7,889 nt of DNA from TMED27 sp045106175. Its GTDB lineage: Bacteria; Pseudomonadota; Alphaproteobacteria; Micavibrionales; Micavibrionaceae. Where the stretch lies: positions 1 through 7,889 of the forward strand of contig JBGCEF010000022.1 in NCBI GenBank assembly GCA_045106175.1, given 5' to 3'. A program made the position numbers and the translations under genes. The notes beneath the pieces were generated by a model. That model was not told the DNA's origin and did no database searches. It saw only the letters and a list, made by a program, of their open reading frames with translations. Positions 1 to 6,654 of the stretch are shown piece after piece (the stretch's first letter is position 1; each line of letters begins with the position of its first letter).

Positions 1-81
1 ATTGGTCTTGCTATTCTTGTGGTGTTTTTCCGCAATAAAGGCACGATTGCAGTTGAAGATATTGCGGATATGAAGGGGTAG
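1..81 (+). CDS. nuoK: NADH-quinone oxidoreductase subunit K, C-terminal fragment
   Basis: The first 26 codons of the window are open in frame 1 and end with TAG at 79-81. The peptide starts IGLAILVVFFRNKG and ends AVEDIADMKG. NuoK proteins typically end with a last transmembrane helix, a short basic turn and a VED...MKG tail, so I identify it as the C-terminus of NuoK, a small three-helix membrane subunit of complex I (about 100 residues in full; roughly three quarters lie upstream). NuoK sits between NuoJ and the antiporter-like subunits and contributes buried glutamates to the proton pathway, but those residues are outside this window. Its position just before nuoL matches the standard nuo order. 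The call rests on a short peptide plus context, and both agree. Confidence 0.9.
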   Translation: MGLAILVVFFRNKGTIAVEDIADMKG

Positions 82-83
82 GG
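80..83 (+). promoter_or_regulatory. Ribosome binding site of nuoL, overlapping the nuoK stop
   Basis: AGGG at 80-83 lies 7 bases before the nuoL ATG at 91 and shares two bases with the nuoK stop codon TAG (79-81). A second purine run, AAGGGG at 73-78, lies inside the nuoK end. The site supports ATG 91 as the nuoL start and suggests that ribosomes finishing nuoK help start nuoL (inference). Confidence 0.55.
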
Positions 84-90
84 CGTTTTC

Positions 91-2163
91 ATGGAATTAC
101 TTGCAGTCTTTTTACCCTTATTCGCATTTTTAGTTGCAGGCCTTTTGGGCAAGCAAATTGGGCATGTTGGCTGCCAAGTGGTAACATGTATTTCTATTAT
201 TATAGCTGCTATTGCTTCTATTGGTTTGTTTTTGGATGTCGCCATGGGTGGGCAATCTTACACGACAACTGTTATGCCGTGGATTGTGTCGGGTGATTTC
301 AATGTAAGTTGGGCTTTGCGCATTGATACCCTTTCTGTGGTTATGATGTGTGTTATCAATATTGTATCGGCTTGTGTTCACGTTTATTCATTAGGATATA
401 TGAGCCACGATAATGCACGTGGTCGTTTTATGGCGTATTTATCGCTCTTTACATTTGCCATGTTGATGTTAGTGACAGCCGATAATCTTCTTCAGTTATT
501 CTTTGGTTGGGAAGGCGTTGGGCTTGCGTCATATCTATTGATTGGCTTTTGGAATCATAAGCATTCTGCAAATGCGGCGGCTCAAAAAGCTTTCATTGTT
601 AATCGTGTTGGCGATTTTGGATTTGCGCTTGGGATCATGGTGATTTTCGTTGTGTTTGGGACCATTCAATTTGATGAGATTTTTGCGGCTGTTCCCGATA
701 AAGCCGATATGAATTTTTCATTTTTGGGTTCGGAATTTCATGCATTGACTTTGATTGGCTTACTTTTATTTGTTGGGGCGATAGGTAAATCTGCGCAGCT
801 TGGATTGCATACGTGGCTTCCGGATGCGATGGAAGGGCCAACGCCTGTATCGGCCCTTATTCATGCCGCGACTATGGTGACTGCGGGTGTGTTTTTAGTT
901 GCGCGTATGTCGCCGCTTTATGAATTTGCGCCTGATGCGTTGCAAGTTGTCGCGATTGTTGGTGCATCTACGGCATTTATTGCAGCGACCATTGGCCTAA
1001 CGCAATTTGATATTAAGCGTGTGATTGCGTTTTCAACGATGTCACAGCTGGGTTATATGTTTTTTGCACTTGGTGTGTCGGCTTATTCAGCGGCTATGTT
1101 TCATCTCATGACACACGCTTTCTTTAAGGCGCTTTTGTTCCTTGGGGCGGGTTCAGTGATTCATGCGATGAGTGATGAGCAAGATATGCGTAAAATGGGC
1201 GGTGTTTATAAAAAAATTCCAATGACTTATGCATTTATGTGGATTGGTTCTCTCGCGCTTGCGGGAATACCGCCTTTTGCCGGTTTTTATTCTAAGGATA
1301 TGGTTTTAGAAGCCGCATGGGCCGATCAGAGTGCTTGGGGGCATTATGCATATTGGATGGGGATTGCAGCTGCGTTAATGACTGCATTTTATTCATTCCG
1401 TTTGATTTTCATGACTTTTCACGGAAAACCTCGTGCCTCAGAAAAAGTCATGAGTCATGTGCATGAAAGTGGCGCGGCCATGCTGGCGCCATTAATGGTG
1501 CTTGCAACTGGCGCCGTTTTAGCTGGATTTGTCTTCTATCAAAGCTTTGTTGGATCATCTGAGCATCACCCAGCGAAGCATCATGCAGAGAAAAACATTT
1601 CGCATAAAGTTACTCATGGTGATGATCACAAAAAGGACGCTCATCATAGTGACGATGAGATTATTCATAGTGCTGAGGGAACGGCGATTTGGGCAAAAGA
1701 GGCATTTTGGCAAGACTCCCTTTTTGTTAAGCCCGAGAATGATACGGTAGAGGCGGGGCACCATGTTCCCAAATGGGTTAAAAAATTACCTTTAGTAATG
1801 GGGATTTTAGGTATTTTTGGTGCTTGGTTAGCTTATATTAAATTCCCTAATATTCCCGTGCGTGCGCGTGAGAATTTTTCATGGCTACATGCTTTGTCGT
1901 ACAATAAATATTTCTTTGATGAAATTTACGATAAGGTTTTTGTTAAAAATGCGTGGCGTGTTGGTCGTTTCTTTTGGAAATTTGGTGATCAAAAAACGAT
2001 TGATCGTTTCGGTCCTGATGGTATTGCGGGTATATCACAAAAATTTGCAGGTCTTTTAAGCCGCGCGCAAACAGGATTTATTTATCATTACGTATTCCTA
2101 ATGATTTTAGCTGTTTTTGCTATTTTATCATGGTTCTTTTTTAAATATGGGCAGGGATTATAA
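91..2163 (+). CDS. nuoL: NADH-quinone oxidoreductase subunit L (proton-pumping antiporter-like subunit)
   Basis: This 690-residue membrane protein is the distal proton-pumping subunit of complex I in the inner membrane. It belongs to the NuoL/ND5 family: an N-terminal extension domain (about residues 65-117), the antiporter-like proton_antipo_M domain (about 130-420), and a C-terminal part with the long transverse helix and final anchor. Key residues are in place: E141 in GWEGVG, K233 in GKSAQLGLHTWLPDAMEGP, H258 in ALIHAATM, H338 and H342 with K346 in THAFFKALLF, and K402-D403 in FYSKDM. These correspond to the E. coli residues E144, K229, K342 and K399. It is longer than E. coli NuoL (613 residues), mainly because of a hydrophilic His-rich segment at about 491-526 and the following PENDTVEAGHHVPKWV stretch; the latter looks typical of alphaproteobacterial NuoL. 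The start has a good ribosome binding site and gives a hydrophobic first helix. It follows nuoK by 9 bases. Confidence 0.98.
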   Translation: MELLAVFLPLFAFLVAGLLGKQIGHVGCQVVTCISIIIAAIASIGLFLDVAMGGQSYTTTVMPWIVSGDFNVSWALRIDTLSVVMMCVINIVSACVHVYSLGYMSHDNARGRFMAYLSLFTFAMLMLVTADNLLQLFFGWEGVGLASYLLIGFWNHKHSANAAAQKAFIVNRVGDFGFALGIMVIFVVFGTIQFDEIFAAVPDKADMNFSFLGSEFHALTLIGLLLFVGAIGKSAQLGLHTWLPDAMEGPTPVSALIHAATMVTAGVFLVARMSPLYEFAPDALQVVAIVGASTAFIAATIGLTQFDIKRVIAFSTMSQLGYMFFALGVSAYSAAMFHLMTHAFFKALLFLGAGSVIHAMSDEQDMRKMGGVYKKIPMTYAFMWIGSLALAGIPPFAGFYSKDMVLEAAWADQSAWGHYAYWMGIAAALMTAFYSFRLIFMTFHGKPRASEKVMSHVHESGAAMLAPLMVLATGAVLAGFVFYQSFVGSSEHHPAKHHAEKNISHKVTHGDDHKKDAHHSDDEIIHSAEGTAIWAKEAFWQDSLFVKPENDTVEAGHHVPKWVKKLPLVMGILGIFGAWLAYIKFPNIPVRARENFSWLHALSYNKYFFDEIYDKVFVKNAWRVGRFFWKFGDQKTIDRFGPDGIAGISQKFAGLLSRAQTGFIYHYVFLMILAVFAILSWFFFKYGQGL
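1561..1668 (+). other. His-rich hydrophilic loop encoded within nuoL
   Basis: NuoL residues 491-526 form a polar stretch with ten histidines between H492 and H526 (pairs at 492-493, 497-498 and 518-519; singles at 505, 509, 513 and 526), mixed with Lys, Asp and Glu. It follows the helix ending about residue 485 and precedes the more conserved EAFWQDSLFVKPEND segment. It is in frame and free of stops, so it belongs to the protein. Family knowledge suggests a loop between late transmembrane helices that varies in length among NuoL proteins. A metal- or proton-buffering role is conceivable but is only inference. Confidence 0.7.
2153..2157 (+). promoter_or_regulatory. Ribosome binding site of nuoM inside the nuoL end
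   Basis: AGGGA at 2153-2157 lies within the last codons of nuoL, 11 bases before the nuoM ATG at 2169. It supports that start and suggests coupled translation of nuoL and nuoM, whose stop and start are only 5 bases apart. Confidence 0.5.
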
Positions 2164-2168
2164 CTATT

Positions 2169-3710
2169 ATGATTGATTTTTCCCTTTTATCCATTATGAC
2201 CTTTTTGCCGCTTGCGGGGTGTCTAATCATTCTGATGATCCGTGGTGATGAAGAGATTGTTGCGAAAAATTCAAAATATATGGCGCTTTATACGGCATTA
2301 TTTACGCTCGCTTTTGCGATTTATATGGTGATTAAATTTGAGCCTATCGATCCAGGGTTTCAATTTGTTGAGCATAGCAGTTGGCTTAAAAGTTTTGGTA
2401 TTAATTACCATATGGGCGTTGATGGTATATCCGTTTTATTTATATTGTTGGCTTCGTTTTTAACGCCTATTTGTATTTTATCGGCTTGGCATTCTATCAA
2501 AGCGCGGGTTAAAGAATTCATGATTGCTTTCCTTGTTTTGGAAAGCTTTATGATTGGGACATTCTGCGCACTTGATGCAATATTGTTTTATGCGTTCTTT
2601 GAAGGTGTTCTTATTCCGATGTTTCTGATTATTGGGGTTTGGGGTGGTAAGCGACGTGTTTATGCCTCTTATAAGTTCTTCTTATATACTCTGCTTGGCT
2701 CTGTTTTGATGCTTGTTGCAATGCTTACACTTTATGCTCAGGTTGGCTCGACGGATATTCCTACTCTAATGGCTAATCCGGTTTCACCTGAGCTTCAGAC
2801 GTGGTTATGGATTGCGTTTTTTGCATCCTTTGCGGTGAAGATGCCTATGTGGCCTGTTCATACGTGGCTTCCTGATGCTCATGTTGAGGCACCAACGGCA
2901 GGGTCTGTGATTTTGGCTGGTGTGCTCTTGAAAATGGGAGGGTATGGTTTTCTTCGATTTTCGTTACCGATGTTTCCCGATGCAACGTCGTTGTTTGCCG
3001 ATTTCGTGTTTTGGTTGTCGGTTATTGCTATTATTTACACATCACTTGTTGCACTTGTTCAAACGGACATGAAAAAGTTGATTGCTTATTCGTCTGTTGC
3101 ACATATGGGGTATGTGACGCTTGGCATTTTTACGGCAACGGTTGAGGGTGTTGAAGGCGCCATTTATCAAATGCTATCCCATGGTTTGATTTCCGGGGCG
3201 CTGTTTTTATGTGTTGGTGTTGTTTATGACCGTCTTCATACGCGTGAAATTGCCCGTTATGGTGGTATTGTTAAAAATATGCCTAAATATGCTACGGTCT
3301 TTATGATCTTTATGCTGGGTTCTGTTGGTCTTCCGGGGACATCTGGTTTTGTGGGTGAGTTCCTTGTTTTGCTTGCGGCATTTAAAGTGAATACCACAAT
3401 CGCGTTTTTAGCTGCGACAGGTTTAGTATTAGGTGCGGCCTACATGTTAGTTTTATATCGAAAAGTGGTGTTTGGTCCGACCGAACATTCTGATGCAGCC
3501 AATATGCAGGATTTAGATCGTCGTGAATTTTTCCTACTAACGCCATTAGTTGTTCTTGTTATTTATTTTGGTGTCTTCCCAACTAGTATTACAAGTTACA
3601 CGACGCCGGCGGTTCAAAAATTGATTACGGATTATAATGCACATTTAGCGATGTCTAATGATGCAAAAGCTCTTCCTTTGGAGCCTATTGATAATGAGGG
3701 TGAAGAATAA
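2169..3710 (+). CDS. nuoM: NADH-quinone oxidoreductase subunit M (proton-pumping antiporter-like subunit)
   Basis: This 513-residue polytopic inner-membrane protein is the ND4/NuoM subunit of complex I, one of three antiporter-like proton channels. Its length matches E. coli NuoM (509). Residues 80-90 carry the YHMGVDGISVLF signature of the family. The antiporter domain (about 130-420) keeps the charged residues of the proton path: E145 in FFEGVLIPMFLIIG, K224 in FAVKMPMWPVHTWLPDAHVEAPT, K255 in GVLLKMGGYG, H312 in SVAHMGY, H338 in LSHGLISGALFL and E397 in GFVGEFL. These correspond to E. coli E144, K234, K265 and E407. The C-terminal tail after about residue 495 is hydrophilic and acidic, ending DNEGEE. 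The start codon lies 5 bases after the nuoL stop, and the stop overlaps the nuoN start by one base (TAATG). Nothing suggests damage or transfer. Confidence 0.98.
   Translation: MIDFSLLSIMTFLPLAGCLIILMIRGDEEIVAKNSKYMALYTALFTLAFAIYMVIKFEPIDPGFQFVEHSSWLKSFGINYHMGVDGISVLFILLASFLTPICILSAWHSIKARVKEFMIAFLVLESFMIGTFCALDAILFYAFFEGVLIPMFLIIGVWGGKRRVYASYKFFLYTLLGSVLMLVAMLTLYAQVGSTDIPTLMANPVSPELQTWLWIAFFASFAVKMPMWPVHTWLPDAHVEAPTAGSVILAGVLLKMGGYGFLRFSLPMFPDATSLFADFVFWLSVIAIIYTSLVALVQTDMKKLIAYSSVAHMGYVTLGIFTATVEGVEGAIYQMLSHGLISGALFLCVGVVYDRLHTREIARYGGIVKNMPKYATVFMIFMLGSVGLPGTSGFVGEFLVLLAAFKVNTTIAFLAATGLVLGAAYMLVLYRKVVFGPTEHSDAANMQDLDRREFFLLTPLVVLVIYFGVFPTSITSYTTPAVQKLITDYNAHLAMSNDAKALPLEPIDNEGEE
3696..3700 (+). 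promoter_or_regulatory. Ribosome binding site of nuoN inside the nuoM end
   Basis: GAGGG at 3696-3700 lies in the last codons of nuoM, 9 bases before the nuoN ATG at 3710. That ATG shares its A with the nuoM stop (TAATG, 3708-3712). A stop/start overlap plus a ribosome binding site at good spacing is the usual layout for translational coupling, which would help keep NuoM and NuoN in equal amounts. Confidence 0.6.
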
Positions 3711-5149
3711 TGGTGATTAATTTAATTCCGCTTTTACCTGAGATCTTTTTATCTATTTGTGCGATGGGACTTTTGATTGTTGGGGCGCATTTTGGGAATG
3801 AGAGTTCAAAAGTTATTAGTTGGTACAGTGCGTTAGCGGCGTTTGTTGCCATTATAATTATGCTGAATATCCCTTCGAATGATGCGGCTGTTTTGAATGG
3901 TCTCTTCAAACTTGATTTGTATGCTAGCGTTATTAAAATTATTATCTTAATTGGTGTGATTGCATCGATTGCTTTGTCTGTACGTTTTTTAATTCAAGAA
4001 GGTATTTCGCGATTTGAATATCCCATTTTGATTTTACTATCGGCAATCGGAATGATGATCATGGTTTCGGCCAATAGTATGTTGAGCCTTTATGTCGGTT
4101 TAGAATTACAATCATTGGCATTGTACGTATTGGCAGCGTTTAATCGTAATTCGCTAAAAAGTTCAGAATCAGGGATAAAGTATTTTATCTTAGGGGCTTT
4201 ATCATCTGGGCTTTTATTGTTTGGAATATCACTTATATACGGGTTTACTGGGACGATTGATTTTGCGGTGCTTCAATCTAGTTTTGCGCAGGCAGAAACA
4301 ATTTCATTTGGTGTGACCTTCGGGCTTGTGTTTATCCTCGCAGGTCTTGCTTTTAAGATTTCGGCGGTCCCATTCCACATGTGGACCCCGGATGTTTATC
4401 AAGGCGCGCCGAGCAGTGTTACAGCCTTTTTTGCTATGGTTCCTAAAATTGCGGCTATGGCGCTTTTGATGCGGTTATTGTTTGAACCGTTTATAGCGCT
4501 TGAGGAACAGTGGGTGCAAATCATTTACTTTCTATCTGTGGCATCAATGGTTGTGGGGGCTTTTGCGGCGATCGCGCAGAAAAGTCTTAAGCGTTTAATT
4601 GCGTATTCTTCGATTGGGAATATGGGATATGTTTTAATTGGTATTGTTGCAGGAAGTGAGCAGGGTGTCTCTGCGGTTGTTTTGTATCTTTTAATTTACA
4701 TGGTTATGACGGCGGGTGTCTTTGCAGTTTTATTATGTATGCGCCGCGACAATCATGCCTTAGACAAGATCACTGATTTATCCGGTTTATCGCGCACATC
4801 ACCGGCAATGGCATATTGTTTAGCTATTTTAATGTTCTCGCTAGCGGGGATACCACCATTTGCTGGTTTCTTTGGTAAGTTAGCTATCTTTAATTCTGCG
4901 GTTACATCTGAGCTCTATATTTTAGCTATCATTGGTGTGCTTACATCTGTCATTGGTGCTTATTATTATTTGCGCATCATCAAAGTTATGTTTTTTGATG
5001 AGCCAGAGGATGAGTTTGATGCGGGGATGCCTTTTGCAAGAAAAGTTGTTTTGATGTTGTCAGTTTTGTTTGTGGTTTGTTTCATTTTGAAGCCATCCAT
5101 AATTCTTGATACAACACAGGCGGCTGCATCTTCTCTCTTTAGTGGGTGA
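3710..5149 (+). CDS. nuoN: NADH-quinone oxidoreductase subunit N (proton-pumping antiporter-like subunit)
   Basis: This 479-residue membrane protein is the ND2/NuoN subunit of complex I, the antiporter-like subunit nearest the quinone-side module. Its length is close to E. coli NuoN (485). The N-terminus (MVINLIPLLPEIFLSICAMG) is the typical first helix with the LLPE motif. All the charged residues of the proton route are visible: E132 in YVGLELQSLALYVL, K157 in SGIKYFILGA, K216 in LAFKISAVPFHMWTPDVYQG, K246 in MVPKIAAM and K390 in FFGKLAIF, matching E. coli E133, K158, K217, K247 and K395. The motifs SLKRLIAYSSIGNMGY and SLAGIPPFAGFFGK are also present. It overlaps nuoM by one base and is followed after 3 bases by birA. 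As the last nuo gene it marks the end of the complex I set, but no terminator follows it. Confidence 0.98.
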   Translation: MVINLIPLLPEIFLSICAMGLLIVGAHFGNESSKVISWYSALAAFVAIIIMLNIPSNDAAVLNGLFKLDLYASVIKIIILIGVIASIALSVRFLIQEGISRFEYPILILLSAIGMMIMVSANSMLSLYVGLELQSLALYVLAAFNRNSLKSSESGIKYFILGALSSGLLLFGISLIYGFTGTIDFAVLQSSFAQAETISFGVTFGLVFILAGLAFKISAVPFHMWTPDVYQGAPSSVTAFFAMVPKIAAMALLMRLLFEPFIALEEQWVQIIYFLSVASMVVGAFAAIAQKSLKRLIAYSSIGNMGYVLIGIVAGSEQGVSAVVLYLLIYMVMTAGVFAVLLCMRRDNHALDKITDLSGLSRTSPAMAYCLAILMFSLAGIPPFAGFFGKLAIFNSAVTSELYILAIIGVLTSVIGAYYYLRIIKVMFFDEPEDEFDAGMPFARKVVLMLSVLFVVCFILKPSIILDTTQAAASSLFSG

Positions 5150-5152
5150 TCC

Positions 5153-5881
5153 ATGAGCTTAGAATGGGTCATTGAGACGCATAAAGAGGTTCAATCAACA
5201 CAGGATCTTGTAAAACAAGCCGCATATGATTATCAGCCAGAAGGTTTAGTGATACATGCTTTATCACAATTAGATGGTCGTGGGCGTCATGGGCGGACTT
5301 GGGTGTCGGTAGAAGGAAATTTATTTCTATCTGTTCTTTTAAGGCCTGCGTGTAGAGCGAGTGTTATTGGGCAGTTGTCTTTAATTATTGGGCTTTGTTT
5401 GGTTGAGGCTATCGAGCAGCATTCTAATGATAATTTAAACAATAGGCTGATTTTAAAATGGCCGAATGATCTTTTGTTGGATAATCAAAAATGTGCAGGC
5501 ATTTTACTTGAGAGTGAGTTAAGCGCGAATGGTGACGTTGAATGGCTTGTTTTGGGTGTCGGGCTTAATGTTATAAGTGCTCCTGATGATTTGGGTATCG
5601 CTCTTGATGGTGTTTTAAATCAAGGGGTTGGCATTGATGATGTTCGAGATAGTTTTCTTAAGTATCTGGCGCAGTCTTATCAAAACTGGCTTTTAAGTGG
5701 ATTTGAAACATATAGAAGGGCTTGGCTTTCGCAATCTTATAAGGTTGGGCATCCTGTGCACGTTAAGGTTGGAGAACGTTTGGAAAAAGGGGCATTCCAT
5801 GATATCGATATGAATGGTCATTTAAGAATTATGGACAATGGCCAAATCAAGATGATTACGGCTGGTGAGGTTTATTTTTAA
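5153..5881 (+). CDS. birA: Biotin--[acetyl-CoA-carboxylase] ligase, single-domain (group I) type
   Basis: This 242-residue cytoplasmic enzyme activates biotin with ATP to biotinyl-5'-AMP and transfers it to the lysine of biotin carrier domains (acetyl-CoA carboxylase BCCP and other carboxylases). The BPL_LplA_LipB catalytic domain covers about residues 5-185: substrate-binding loop DGRGRHGRTWVS (41-52), KWPNDLLL (102-109), QKCAGILLE (112-120) with K113 equivalent to E. coli catalytic K183, and LGVGLNV (134-140). A small SH3-like C-terminal domain (about 195-242) ends ITAGEVYF. E. coli BirA (321 residues) has an extra N-terminal helix-turn-helix; it is absent here because the catalytic domain starts almost at the first Met, so this protein should not act as a DNA-binding biotin repressor. 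The ATG lies 3 bases after the nuoN stop, with only a weak ribosome binding site (GTGGGTGA at 5142-5149) overlapping the nuoN stop. The order nuoN-birA is common in Alphaproteobacteria. Confidence 0.95.
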   Translation: MSLEWVIETHKEVQSTQDLVKQAAYDYQPEGLVIHALSQLDGRGRHGRTWVSVEGNLFLSVLLRPACRASVIGQLSLIIGLCLVEAIEQHSNDNLNNRLILKWPNDLLLDNQKCAGILLESELSANGDVEWLVLGVGLNVISAPDDLGIALDGVLNQGVGIDDVRDSFLKYLAQSYQNWLLSGFETYRRAWLSQSYKVGHPVHVKVGERLEKGAFHDIDMNGHLRIMDNGQIKMITAGEVYF

Positions 5882-5883
5882 AC

Positions 5884-6645
5884 ATGCTTTTGGCAATCGA
5901 TATTGGAAATACTAATACTGTTTTTGCGGTTTGTAAGGATGATAGTTTTTTAAATGCTTGGCGTTTAAGAAGTGATGCCCGCCATAGCGCGGACGAGTAT
6001 GCTGCGTTCTTGCACCAATTATTTGATTTATCATCGTTTAAATGGAGCGATATTAAGCGCGTTATTATTTCTTCTGTTGTTCCAGATGCTAATTTTAATA
6101 TGCGTAAATTTTGTGAGGCGTATTTAAATATAAATCCAATATTTGTCACTAAAGATATGGTTGGTGTTTCTGCGTGTATTGATAGACCAGAAGATGTGGG
6201 AGCGGATCGTTTGGTGAATGCTGCTGCTGTTAAAGCTTTTTATAGTTATCCTGCGATTGTTATTGATTTTGGAACGGCGACGACATTTGATGTGATTAAT
6301 GGTGATGGAAACTACGCGGGCGGTGTCATTGCACCTGGGGTGAATTTATCTATTGATGCACTCTATCAAGCAGCATCTAAATTACCGCAAATAAGCGTTA
6401 AACGGCCGCAGTCTGCGATTGGTAAAAGCACTATATCAGCAATGCAATCTGGGGTTTATTGGGGTTATGTTGGGCTTATTGATCGTGTTTTGCATGAGAT
6501 TGCTTCTGAAATCGGTTGTGTTGAAACTGTTATTGCAACGGGTGGTTTAGCACCATTATTTGCTTGTGATAATGATGCTATTGATGTTGTTGATGAGCAT
6601 TTAACGCTTAAAGGGCTTTGCTATATTGCCAATAATAATGATTAG
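5884..6645 (+). CDS. coaX: Type III pantothenate kinase
   Basis: This 253-residue cytoplasmic enzyme phosphorylates pantothenate with ATP, the first step of coenzyme A synthesis. It belongs to the ASKHA fold as the CoaX/Baf type, which differs from the E. coli CoaA type and is known to need a monovalent cation and to resist CoA feedback. Visible motifs: phosphate-binding DIGNTN at 6-11, EDVGADRLVNAAA (103-115) with the likely catalytic D108, DFGTATTFDVING (128-140), GGVIAPGV (146-153) and ATGGLAP (218-224). Length is normal for the family (about 250-260). The start at 5884 is fixed by the MLLAIDIGNTN beginning, which leaves no room for another start. It begins 2 bases after the birA stop. The nearest purine-rich site, GAGG at 5867-5870 inside birA, is 13 bases from the ATG, so translation is probably coupled to birA (inference). 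Because biotin carboxylases act on acyl-CoAs, pairing with birA makes metabolic sense. Confidence 0.96.
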   Translation: MLLAIDIGNTNTVFAVCKDDSFLNAWRLRSDARHSADEYAAFLHQLFDLSSFKWSDIKRVIISSVVPDANFNMRKFCEAYLNINPIFVTKDMVGVSACIDRPEDVGADRLVNAAAVKAFYSYPAIVIDFGTATTFDVINGDGNYAGGVIAPGVNLSIDALYQAASKLPQISVKRPQSAIGKSTISAMQSGVYWGYVGLIDRVLHEIASEIGCVETVIATGGLAPLFACDNDAIDVVDEHLTLKGLCYIANNND

Positions 6646-6654
6646 AAAGTTTTT

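Noticed and set aside
1529..1750. A 73-codon plus-strand open frame and an opposing minus-strand frame over the His-rich part of nuoL
   Set aside because: Both lie wholly inside nuoL in other frames, have no recognisable domain, and arise from the low-complexity CAT-rich codons there.
3685..3909. A 74-codon minus-strand open frame over the nuoM/nuoN junction
   Set aside because: It is antisense to conserved nuoN N-terminal sequence and has no protein features of its own. AT-rich membrane genes often give such frames.
5087..5115. Possible promoter inside the nuoN end: TTGAAG (5087-5092), 17-base spacer, TACAAC (5110-5115), about 40 bases before birA
   Set aside because: Each box matches the sigma-70 consensus at only 4 of 6 positions, it lies inside a conserved reading frame, and such matches are expected by chance in AT-rich DNA. 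Transcription start data would be needed.
5856..6149. A 97-codon minus-strand open frame across the birA/coaX junction
   Set aside because: It is antisense to the conserved coaX start (DIGNTN motif), its protein matches no family I recognise, and no ribosome binding site is evident.
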